The notes beneath the pieces were generated by a model. That model was not told the DNA's origin and ran no database searches. It saw only the letters and a program-made list of their open reading frames with translations. This document shows, one piece after another, positions 1-5,340 of a stretch of DNA of 5,889 nucleotides (the first letter of the stretch is position 1; each line of letters begins with the position of its first letter). The stretch spans positions 1 through 5,889 of the forward strand of contig CABUTL010000100.1 of the NCBI GenBank assembly GCA_902494375.1, written 5' to 3'. Source of the stretch: an uncultured Collinsella sp. (lineage in GTDB: Bacteria > Actinomycetota > Coriobacteriia > Coriobacteriales > Coriobacteriaceae). Position numbers and translations under genes: made by a program.

Positions 1-197
1 CCCCGCCTCTTACACCACATCTCTGCGCGCTACCGTCGAAATGGCGATGAATACACGATTTTGATCTGACTGTTAGTCCTTATAATGGACATATGTTGCG
101 TAACTTAAGCAAATATTGTCTATTTATATGTTGCAAACAAAGTAGCAGTACTCATTTTTGCCATTTTTTGACCACGGCCTTTGTGACAGACGTGCTG
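1..197. other. Intergenic stretch without a supported gene
   Basis: I see no credible coding region here. An open frame starting at ATG 93 has no ribosome binding site and runs on through a terminator hairpin and tRNA-derived sequence, so it is not a gene. The stretch from about 60 to 180 is clearly AT-rich compared with the G/C-rich genes that follow. It holds a consensus -10 box at 81-86, two copies of ATATGTTGC at 91-99 and 126-134, and an imperfect palindrome at 96-112 (TTGC at one end, GCAA at the other, one mismatched pair inside). These point to a regulatory or repeat-derived region. Whatever gene it serves may lie left of the window. Confidence 0.5.
61..86 (+). promoter_or_regulatory. 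Possible promoter with consensus -10 box
   Basis: TATAAT at 81-86 matches the sigma-70 type -10 consensus exactly. The best -35-like hexamer, TTGATC at 61-66, is only 14 bp away, shorter than the usual 16-18 bp, so the pair is weak. The -10 box sits inside a short dyad, GTCC (76-79) and GGAC (87-90), which could be an operator. No gene starts just downstream on this strand, so the target is unknown and the match may be chance in an AT-rich stretch. Confidence 0.25.
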
Positions 198-226
198 GCG
201 GGTTCGAATCCCTCTGCGATGGGCCC

Positions 227-257
227 AAAAAAGAAAGGCTCCCATTGCTGGGAGCCT
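227..257 (-). terminator. Intrinsic terminator of the orphan tRNA 3' end
   Basis: On the - strand a 9-bp perfect stem AGGCTCCCA / TGGGAGCCT (236-257) closes on a GCAA loop of the GNRA type and is followed by TTTCTTTTTT. The + strand has no T-run after the stem, so it works only for leftward transcription. It sits 10 nt beyond the orphan tRNA 3' end at 268-285. It would stop any transcript that reads through the first terminator at 411-442. Confidence 0.85.
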
Positions 258-267
258 AACAATTCAG

Positions 268-285
268 TGGTGGGCGATGAGGGAT
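268..285 (-). pseudogene. Orphan tRNA-Val 3'-end fragment
   Basis: The 18 bases TGGTGGGCGATGAGGGAT are identical to 452-469, the 3' end of the intact tRNA-Val. On the - strand this is the last two bases of the T-loop, the 3' T-stem strand, the 3' acceptor strand, the discriminator base and CCA. Identity stops inside the T-loop, and the bases upstream (GCGGAC on the - strand) form no tRNA. Flanking bases beyond CCA also match, with one mismatch. A tRNA 3' end cut at the T-loop is the usual trace of integrase recombination at a tRNA gene, but duplication and partial loss of a second tRNA gene would look the same. Confidence 0.8.
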
Positions 286-382
286 GTCCGCGTGCGGCTC
301 CGCCGCCCGCATCCGCTTCGTCGCTTCGCTCCTCGCGTGCTGCGCTGGAAAACGCTTCGCGTTTCCTCAGCTCCGCACCCTT
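286..382. repeat. GC-rich hairpin-rich spacer between the tRNA-end copies
   Basis: This 97-bp stretch has no coding signal but is dense in self-complementary sequence. GCGGC-TCC-GCCGC lies at 294-306. A long imperfect stem-loop spans about 341-377, centred on AACGC-TTC-GCGTT, with outer pairs GCTG/CAGC and TGC/GCA. ACCC-TTGC-GGGT follows at about 377-388. GCTTCG occurs three times (315-320, 323-328, 354-359). Such density suits a small non-coding repetitive element or a structured RNA. I have the impression of similar sequence recurring near tRNA genes in Collinsella, but I cannot verify it here. Confidence 0.5.
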
Positions 383-469
383 GCGGGTTCGAATCCCATG
401 AAATGGGCCCAAACAAAAACGGTCCCCTTTCGAGGACCGTTTCCAATTCAATGGTGGGCGATGAGGGAT
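383..469. repeat. Direct repeat copy B of the module, overlapping tRNA-Val
   Basis: This is the partner of copy A. The matching blocks are GCGGGTTCGAATCCC (383-397), ATGGGCCCAAA (403-413) and the 26-bp block at 444-469, whose last 18 bases are the real 3' end of tRNA-Val. The hairpin between the blocks keeps its place and GNRA-type loop but not its stem sequence. Just outside the blocks, on both sides, the two copies share no clear similarity, so this is a repeated module and not a simple tandem duplication of the whole 184-bp period. Confidence 0.75.
411..442 (-). terminator. Intrinsic terminator of tRNA-Val
   Basis: On the - strand an 11-bp stem, AAACGGTCCTC pairing with GGGGACCGTTT through one U-G wobble, closes on a GAAA tetraloop (417-442) and is followed by TTTTTGTTT. 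The wobble would be an A-C mismatch in a + strand transcript, and the T-run lies on the left. Both facts show it serves leftward transcription. It begins 9 nt after the encoded CCA of tRNA-Val. Confidence 0.9.
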
Positions 470-527
470 TCGAACCCCCAGCCTTGTGCGTGTAAAGCAC
501 CTGCGCTAACCGTTGCGCCAATCGCCC
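452..527 (-). tRNA. tRNA-Val, anticodon TAC
   Basis: A complete 76-nt tRNA with encoded CCA. On the - strand it reads: 7-bp perfect acceptor stem GGGCGAT/ATCGCCC; 4-bp D-stem GCGC/GCGC with the conserved GG in the D-loop; anticodon arm with loop TTTACAC (anticodon TAC at 492-494 on the complement); 5-nt variable region AGGCT; T-arm with loop TTCGAAT; discriminator A; CCA. The first anticodon-stem pair (G-A) is mismatched and one T-stem pair is a wobble, both tolerable. It reads GUA valine codons and, if U34 is modified, other GUN codons. It is transcribed away from asnB and has its own promoter and terminator. Confidence 0.97.
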
Positions 528-537
528 GTGCGGAGAG

Positions 538-543
538 AGTATA
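538..543 (-). promoter_or_regulatory. Putative -10 box of tRNA-Val
   Basis: On the - strand TATACT ends 10 nt before the first base of the mature tRNA, which fits a short 5' leader removed by RNase P. A good -35 is missing; the best match, GTGAAT with a 16-bp spacer, fits only three of six consensus positions. Position and the good -10 make it a plausible tRNA promoter. Confidence 0.5.
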
Positions 544-657
544 GCAAAACAATCGCCTCATTCACCTCATATCCATTAAAGGTAACTGGCGCGTGTCACA
601 GCGGAGCTGATTCAGTTGAGATTGCCTGAACATTCCGCCCCTCTTTACGCCCTCGGG

Positions 658-663
658 TATACT
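658..663 (+). promoter_or_regulatory. Putative -10 box of asnB
   Basis: TATACT ends 51 nt before the asnB start codon and matches five of six positions of the -10 consensus. No recognisable -35 lies 16-18 bp upstream (the sequence there is C-rich) and there is no extended TG. If this is the promoter it may need an activator. It is the only clear -10 candidate in the asnB upstream region. Confidence 0.4.
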
Positions 664-714
664 CAAAAGCTACTGATTCGATTTGATGCCCAGCAACAGC
701 AGAGGGGATAGTAT

Positions 715-2595
715 ATGTGCGGTTTTGTCGGTTTTGTCGGTGGGACGGATAACCAATCCGAGGTGCTCACCAAGATGATGGACCGCATCGTCCATCGCGG
801 TCCCGACATGGGCGGTCAGTTTATCGACGGCCGCGTTGCCCTGGGCTTCCGCCGCCTGTCGATCCTCGACCTGACCGAGGCCGGCGCTCAGCCCATGGCC
901 AATGAGGACGGCAGCGTCGTCATTGTCTTCAACGGCGAGATCTACAACTTCCAAGAACTCCGTTCCGAGCTCGAGGCCAAGGGCTACAAGTTCCACTGCG
1001 GCGCCGACACCGAGAGCCTCCTGCACGGCTACGAGGAGTGGGGCGAGGCCGTACTCGATCGTCTGCGCGGTATGTACGCCTTCGTCATCTGGGACAAAAA
1101 GAAGAACAAGCTTTTTGGCGCCCGCGACATCTTTGGCATCAAGCCGCTCTACTACTATCCCATGGCCGATGCGGGCGACGGCGCTCCGGGCGTGCTCTTT
1201 GGTTCCGAGATCAAGAGCTTCCTGGACTACCCGCACTTCCACAAGGCGGTCAACAAAAAGGCTCTGCGTCCGTACATGACGCTGCAGTATTCGGCGACTG
1301 AGGAGACCTTCTTCGAGGGTGTCTACAAGCTGCCGCCGGCGCACTACTTTACCGTCGATATCCCGACCGGCAAGATGAACATCGAGCGCTACTGGGATTG
1401 CGATTACTCTGCCGTCGAGAAGCCGTTCGAAGAGTATGTCGATGAGCTGGACGAGGTCGTGCACGAGAGTGTCGAGGCCCATCGCATCGCCGACGTCAAG
1501 GTCGCGTCGTTCCTCTCCGGTGGCGTCGACTCCAGCTACATCGCCGCTTGCCTCATGCCCGACAAGACCTTCTCGGTGGGCTTTGACTACAAGAACTTCA
1601 ACGAGACCAACTACGCCAAGGAACTTTCCGATAAGCTCGGCGTCGAGAACGTTCGCAAGATGATTACCGCCGACGAGTTCTTCGGTGCGCTCGAGGACAT
1701 CCAGTATCACATGGACGAGCCGCAGTCCAACCTGTCTTCCGTGCCGCTGTGGTTCTTGGCCGAGATGGCCCGCAAGGACGTTACCGTCGTGCTTTCGGGC
1801 GAAGGCGCCGACGAGCTCTTTGGCGGCTACGCCTACTACGAGGACACGGTCCCGGTGCGCAAGTACAAAAAGATGGTGCCGCTGCCCATCCGTCGCGCGC
1901 TCGGTAACCTGGCGCTGCATATGCCGTACTTCAAGGGACATAACTTCCTGGTCAAGGGTGCCGAGATCCCCGAGAAGTCGTTCCTGGGACAGGCTCTGGT
2001 ATGGCCGGAGCGCGAGGTCGACGGCGTGCTCAAGCCCGAGTACAACACCGGCGATGGCGCCTTTGAGCTCGCTGCACCCATCTACGCACGCGTGAAGGGT
2101 CAGCCCGAACTGGTCAAGAAGCAGTACCTGGACATGAACATGTGGCTCCCGGGCGACATTCTGCTCAAGGCCGACAAGATGTGCATGGCGCACTCGCTGG
2201 AGCTGCGCGTGCCCTTCCTGGACCGCAAAGTCATGGAGTTCGCCGAGCACATTCCCGATCGCTACCGCATCAACGAGAACGGCAACAAGCAGGTACTCCG
2301 CCACGCTGCCAACAAGTCGCTGCCCGATGAGTGGGCCACCCGTCCCAAGGTGGGCTTCCCGGTGCCGATTGTCTACTGGCTGCGCGAGCAAAAGTGGTAC
2401 GACTATGTCAAGGAGTACTTCACCGCGCCGTGGGCAAGCGAGTTCTTCAATACCGACGAGCTCATGCACCTGCTCGATCTGCACTTTGCGGGCAAGGGCG
2501 ATTTCCAGCGCAAGATCTATACGCCGCTCGTGTTCCTAGTGTGGTACAAGCGCTTCTTTATCGACGAGGACCAGCCCACTGTTCAGGCTGCCTAG
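715..2595 (+). CDS. asnB: Asparagine synthetase, glutamine-hydrolysing
   Basis: Cytoplasmic enzyme that converts aspartate, glutamine and ATP to asparagine, glutamate, AMP and pyrophosphate. The 626-residue protein has both domains. The N-terminal class II glutaminase (about 1-200) begins MCGFVGFVGG, with Cys2 exposed as the nucleophile after Met removal, which fixes the start; RLSILDL (47-53), NGEIYNF (73-79) and GADTES (96-101) line the glutamine site. The synthetase domain has the pyrophosphate loop SGGVDSS (268-274), DEP (334-336), SGEGADELFGGY (361-372) and the conserved LPGDILLKADK to RVPFLD stretch (478-503). Length fits the long AsnB type (Bacillus subtilis AsnB is about 630). AGAGGGG at 701-707 serves as ribosome binding site. 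The gene stands alone between tRNA-Val and its own terminator. Some AsnB homologues amidate peptidoglycan precursors instead of aspartate, which sequence alone does not exclude. Confidence 0.95.
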   Translation: MCGFVGFVGGTDNQSEVLTKMMDRIVHRGPDMGGQFIDGRVALGFRRLSILDLTEAGAQPMANEDGSVVIVFNGEIYNFQELRSELEAKGYKFHCGADTESLLHGYEEWGEAVLDRLRGMYAFVIWDKKKNKLFGARDIFGIKPLYYYPMADAGDGAPGVLFGSEIKSFLDYPHFHKAVNKKALRPYMTLQYSATEETFFEGVYKLPPAHYFTVDIPTGKMNIERYWDCDYSAVEKPFEEYVDELDEVVHESVEAHRIADVKVASFLSGGVDSSYIAACLMPDKTFSVGFDYKNFNETNYAKELSDKLGVENVRKMITADEFFGALEDIQYHMDEPQSNLSSVPLWFLAEMARKDVTVVLSGEGADELFGGYAYYEDTVPVRKYKKMVPLPIRRALGNLALHMPYFKGHNFLVKGAEIPEKSFLGQALVWPEREVDGVLKPEYNTGDGAFELAAPIYARVKGQPELVKKQYLDMNMWLPGDILLKADKMCMAHSLELRVPFLDRKVMEFAEHIPDRYRINENGNKQVLRHAANKSLPDEWATRPKVGFPVPIVYWLREQKWYDYVKEYFTAPWASEFFNTDELMHLLDLHFAGKGDFQRKIYTPLVFLVWYKRFFIDEDQPTVQAA

Positions 2596-2620
2596 CCTCG
2601 GCTTACGAACGCCTGCGCGT

Positions 2621-2645
2621 AACGGCTCCTCCGGGAGCCGTTTTT
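2621..2645 (+). terminator. Intrinsic terminator of asnB
   Basis: A perfect 9-bp stem AACGGCTCC / GGAGCCGTT closes on TCCG, a stable UNCG-type tetraloop, and is followed by a T-run (TTTTT at 2641-2645, its first two bases shared with the stem). It lies 25 nt after the asnB stop and separates asnB from the murE unit. Confidence 0.92.
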
Positions 2646-2669
2646 GCGTGGGTGCGTTTCAGTTACTAT
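2642..2669 (+). promoter_or_regulatory. Weak promoter candidate for murE
   Basis: The asnB terminator implies that murE needs its own promoter within 2646-2707. The best -10-like hexamer is TACTAT at 2664-2669, with TTTTGC at 2642-2647 as a poor -35 at 16 bp. Both are weak, and the -35 would overlap the terminator T-run. The call rests on position more than on sequence quality. Confidence 0.25.
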
Positions 2670-2707
2670 GAAAACCGTCCCTGCCAAATGGCTGAGAAAG
2701 GTGAAAG

Positions 2708-4270
2708 ATGCACCATTCGGATTCCGCGACCATGACCACGGTCGATACGCTTGCCAAGCTTCTCGATGTGTGCGGCGAGCTGCGCGCATCAGAGCAGGTT
2801 GACGAGCGTGCCGTGACCGGCTGCTCGTTTGATTCGCGCGCGGTCTCGGCAGGTGACGTATTCTTTTGCAAAGGTGCTGCCTTTAAGCCCGCGTTTTTGA
2901 GCATGGCGCTCGATGCGGGCGCCGTCGCATTTGTGTGCGAGGAGTCACTGGTCGAGTCTCTGGAACCGCTGGCGAAGGAGAGCGGTGCTGCGATGCTGGT
3001 TGTTGATAGCGTTCGCACGGCCATGGCCCTGTTGCCGCCGGAGGTCTATGACCGTCCCGACCACGACGTCAAGATCGTGGGCATCACCGGCACCAAGGGA
3101 AAGACCACGGCCGCTTTTATGCTCCAGTCCATCATCAAGGCGGCGGGCGAGTCCTGCGGCATGATCGGTTCGGTGAACACCGACGATGGTATCGAGTGCT
3201 ACGAGAGCACCAACACCACGCCCGAGGCTCCCGAGGTCTGGCGCCATATCGCCAACTGCCGTGAGTCCGGTCGCCAGTCCATGGTCATGGAGGTCTCGAG
3301 CCAGGCGCTCAAGTATCAACGCGTCGAGAATCTGCCGTTTGACGTGGCGTGTTTCCTCAACATCGGCCGCGACCACATCTCGCCGATCGAACACCCCACG
3401 TTTGAGGATTATTTTGAGAGCAAACTCAGGATCTTTGACCAGGCAAAGACCGCCGTGGTGAATTTGGGCACCGAAGAGGTCGAACGCGTGCTGGAGGCAG
3501 CGTCGACGGCCGATCGCTTGGTGACCGTTGGGGTCGAGCATCCCGAGGCGAGCCTGTGGGCAAGCGACGTACGCATGGTCGGCTTTAGCATCGAGTTCAA
3601 CTTGCATGGCCTGTGTGCCGACGAGTCCGAGGCGGGGGAGAAGGTCCTGCTGGGTATCGCGGGAGACTTCAACGTGGAGAACGCGCTGGTCGCTATCGCC
3701 GCTGCGCGCGAGATCGGCATCGGTATCGATGCCATCAAGAAGGGCCTCTCCAAACTGCGTGTGCCGGGCCGTATGGAGGTCGTGGAGTCGAAGGACGGCC
3801 GCGTGATCTGCGTCGTTGACTATGCGCACAACCAGCTTTCGTTCCGTTCGCTTTTCTCGTCGGTCAAGCGCGCGTTTCCCGCCAGCCCCGTCATTGCGCT
3901 GTTTGGCGCCGCCGGCGGCAAGGCTCAGGAGCGCCGCGAACAATTGCCACGCGAGGCCGCACCATATTCCGACCTGATGATCTTTACGAACGAGGATCCA
4001 GCTCACGAGGACCCGATGAAGGTCTGTCGCGAGCTTGCCGAGCATGTTCCCGACGATACGCCGAACAAGATCATCCTCGACCGCGAAGCCGCTGTGCATG
4101 CGGCGTTCAAGGCGGCGCGCGAGGAGTACGTCAACCCCGATGCTCCCACCATTGTCTTGCTGCTGGCAAAGGGTGACGAGGAGCTCATGCACGTGGGCGA
4201 CGAGTTCGTGCCCATCGAGAGCGACCTTTCGCTGGCCAATCGCCTGATCGATGTTACCCAGTTTGACTAA
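2708..4270 (+). CDS. murE: MurE-type UDP-MurNAc-tripeptide synthetase
   Basis: ATP-dependent cytoplasmic ligase that adds the third amino acid to UDP-MurNAc-L-Ala-D-Glu in peptidoglycan synthesis. The 520 residues show the Mur order: N-terminal UDP-binding domain with FDSRAVSAGDVFF, P-loop GITGTKGKTT (125-134), TNTTPE (168-173), EVSSQAL (195-201), NIGRDHISPIEHP (218-230), Lys239 in ESKLRIF as the expected carbamylated lysine, GRME (354-357) and DYAHN (371-375). Where diaminopimelate-type MurE has DNPR, this protein has EDPAHEDP (429-436) without the arginine, so L-Lys or another diamine such as ornithine is likelier. DYAHN and the EDPxxEDP form recall streptococcal lysine-type MurE. The start at 2708 is backed by AAAGGTGA at 2697-2704; the next ATG at 2732 has no such site. 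Length is slightly above the usual 480-500. A second MurE elsewhere in the genome cannot be excluded. Confidence 0.9.
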   Translation: MHHSDSATMTTVDTLAKLLDVCGELRASEQVDERAVTGCSFDSRAVSAGDVFFCKGAAFKPAFLSMALDAGAVAFVCEESLVESLEPLAKESGAAMLVVDSVRTAMALLPPEVYDRPDHDVKIVGITGTKGKTTAAFMLQSIIKAAGESCGMIGSVNTDDGIECYESTNTTPEAPEVWRHIANCRESGRQSMVMEVSSQALKYQRVENLPFDVACFLNIGRDHISPIEHPTFEDYFESKLRIFDQAKTAVVNLGTEEVERVLEAASTADRLVTVGVEHPEASLWASDVRMVGFSIEFNLHGLCADESEAGEKVLLGIAGDFNVENALVAIAAAREIGIGIDAIKKGLSKLRVPGRMEVVESKDGRVICVVDYAHNQLSFRSLFSSVKRAFPASPVIALFGAAGGKAQERREQLPREAAPYSDLMIFTNEDPAHEDPMKVCRELAEHVPDDTPNKIILDREAAVHAAFKAAREEYVNPDAPTIVLLLAKGDEELMHVGDEFVPIESDLSLANRLIDVTQFD

Positions 4271-4279
4271 TGAACCATG

Positions 4280-4312
4280 ATGGCGGCGGCGCCCTGAGTG
4301 CGCTGTCGCCAT
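4280..4312 (+). other. Strong stem-loop in the murE-HAD gap, no U-tract
   Basis: A 13-bp stem starts 10 nt after the murE stop: ATGGCGGCGGCGC pairs with GCGCTGTCGCCAT around a 7-nt loop (4293-4299). All pairs are Watson-Crick except two G-U wobbles (4286-4306 and 4288-4304). In a - strand transcript those would be A-C mismatches, so the structure belongs to the + strand RNA. No T-run follows, so it is not a classical intrinsic terminator. It may protect the murE mRNA 3' end, slow polymerase or mark a processing site. No clear promoter follows it, so the HAD gene is probably still read from the murE transcript. Confidence 0.6.
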
Positions 4313-4368
4313 AAGCGTGTTCCCTCAATCAAAACATGCCGTCCAAGTCCAAACCCTTCTACGTAAAC

Positions 4369-4372
4369 GGAG
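4369..4372 (+). promoter_or_regulatory. Ribosome binding site fixing the HAD gene start
   Basis: GGAG lies 5 nt before ATG 4378, a normal spacing. An in-frame upstream ATG at 4336 has no purine-rich site before it, and the 14 residues it would add (MPSKSKPFYVNGVT) show no family motif. The start is therefore 4378. Confidence 0.8.
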
Positions 4373-4377
4373 TAACC

Positions 4378-5289
4378 ATGTCCCACAACACCCTGCCGAC
4401 CGTTGCCGAGCTTTCGGGCGAGATGCGCGAGCGCTTGGCCAAGGTCAAGTACGTCTTTACCGACCTGGATGCCACGATGCTCGCGCCCGGCTCGTGCGTG
4501 CTGCGCGACAACGACGGCAACCCCTCGACCAAACTCGTCGAGGCCGTCGTGGCGCTCGCTCGCGCTGGTATTCAGGTGGTTCCCACCTCGGGCCGCAACC
4601 GTACCATGATCCACGAGGACGCGCGCGTGCTCGGTCTCAACTCCTACATCGGCGAGATGGGCGGCCTGGTCATGTACGATCTCAAAGCCAACGATTGGGA
4701 GTATCTGACCGGCGACATGCCCTACGACCCCGCCTGTGGCCTTACTCCGCACCAGGTGATCGAGCAGACCGGCGTGTGCGAGAAGATCCTCGCCCGCTGG
4801 CCGCACAAGATCGAGTACCACAACGACATGTCGACCGGCTACAAATACCGTGAGGTCACCGTCGGCATGCGCGGCGATGTGCCCGACGATGAGGTCCAGG
4901 CCATCCTGGACGAGGCCGGCTGCGGTCTGATCTGGGCTTGCAACGGCCATCTGACTCACCTGTCCAAGCCGACGACGCTCGAGCTCGATCGCGTCGAGGA
5001 CGGTCGCGCCTTCAACATCAATCCGGCGGGTCTTAACAAAGGCGTTGCCATTGCGCGCTTCTGCGAGCACCTGGGGATCGAGCGCGAGGAGACGCTTGCG
5101 CTCGGCGACTCCGAGTCCGACTTCTACATGGCCGACCATGTTGGCATGTTCTGCCTGGTCGAGAACGGTCTGACGAGCGCCGGTGCCCCGGAGTTCTTGG
5201 ACGCCTGCGACAATGCCTATATTACGCGCGGCAAGATTGTCGACGGTTGGGTGGCAACGGCCGAGCTGCTGGTCGCAGCCCGTTCGTAG
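4378..5289 (+). CDS. HAD-superfamily phosphatase, IIB (Cof-like) type
   Basis: Predicted soluble Mg-dependent phosphatase of 303 residues with all four HAD motifs: DLDAT (29-33; Asp29 nucleophile, Asp31 acid/base), PTSGRNR (69-75), Lys221 in NPAGLNKG, and GDSESD (243-248) for the metal. About 130 residues between motifs II and III form a C2-type cap, which places it among the Cof / sucrose-phosphatase / mannosyl-3-phosphoglycerate phosphatase-like IIB enzymes. DLDAT replaces the common DLDGT, a mild change. There is no signal peptide or membrane segment. The substrate cannot be read from sequence; IIB enzymes act on sugar phosphates, phosphoglycolate, pyridoxal phosphate or flavin phosphates. 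It lies 107 bp after murE and 51 bp before murI on the same strand, which suggests co-expression but does not prove a cell-wall role. The likely start is 4378, not the in-frame ATG at 4336. Confidence 0.85.
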   Translation: MSHNTLPTVAELSGEMRERLAKVKYVFTDLDATMLAPGSCVLRDNDGNPSTKLVEAVVALARAGIQVVPTSGRNRTMIHEDARVLGLNSYIGEMGGLVMYDLKANDWEYLTGDMPYDPACGLTPHQVIEQTGVCEKILARWPHKIEYHNDMSTGYKYREVTVGMRGDVPDDEVQAILDEAGCGLIWACNGHLTHLSKPTTLELDRVEDGRAFNINPAGLNKGVAIARFCEHLGIEREETLALGDSESDFYMADHVGMFCLVENGLTSAGAPEFLDACDNAYITRGKIVDGWVATAELLVAARS

Positions 5290-5340
5290 CGCGACGCATC
5301 ACGATTGGTCGCATTTTTCGAGAGAGAATCTGGTGAGGTA

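Larger units (their letters stand above)
198..285. repeat. Direct repeat copy A of a tRNA-3'-end/terminator module
   Basis: This segment matches 383-469 in three blocks in the same order: GCGGGTTCGAATCCC (198-212), ATGGGCCCAAA (219-229), and a 26-bp block at 260-285 that differs by one base and contains TGGTGGGCGATGAGGGAT. The offset is 184-185 bp for all three. Between the second and third blocks each copy has a terminator hairpin, but the two stems differ completely in sequence. Read on the - strand the order is tRNA-Val 3' end, short linker, terminator, GGGCCC block, then an inverted T-arm-like block. It arose either by duplication followed by divergence or by repeated insertion of a related element. 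Confidence 0.75.
528..714. other. Divergent intergenic region tRNA-Val / asnB
   Basis: About 190 bp separate the divergently transcribed tRNA-Val and asnB. Apart from the two putative -10 boxes, at 538-543 for the tRNA and 658-663 for asnB, I see no hairpin terminator, riboswitch-like fold, T-box element or small open frame with a ribosome binding site. The asnB leader after the -10 box would be only about 45 nt, too short for a typical riboswitch. Confidence 0.5.

Noticed and set aside
170..225. Possible second tRNA on the + strand, suggested by GCGGGTTCGAATCCC at 198-212
   Set aside because: T-stem pairing is weak, and there is no acceptor stem, D-arm, plausible anticodon arm or CCA.
93..544. 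Several small open frames on both strands over the tRNA region
   Set aside because: They translate terminators, tRNA-Val and its copied end (for example a GDEGFEPP-like peptide from a tRNA 3' end), a well-known source of false proteins.
670..2484. Open frame of 604 codons on the - strand antisense to asnB
   Set aside because: It mirrors asnB, whose motifs are complete. Long antisense frames are common in GC-rich genes with strong third-position bias, and the translation shows no known domain.
2945..4312. Open frame of 455 codons on the - strand antisense to murE
   Set aside because: Same cause as over asnB; no start signal, and murE on the + strand has all family motifs.
4336..4377. Upstream ATG as the HAD gene start
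   Set aside because: No ribosome binding site before 4336 and no conserved residues in the extension, whereas GGAG precedes 4378 at normal spacing.
4267..5139. Open frame of 290 codons on the - strand antisense to the HAD gene
   Set aside because: Shadow of the HAD gene, which has all four catalytic motifs; no independent signal.
5291..5318. Terminator between the HAD gene and murI: GCGAC / GTCGC followed by ATTTTT
   Set aside because: The stem has only 5 bp with a 12-nt loop, too weak to call; it may cause some attenuation at most.
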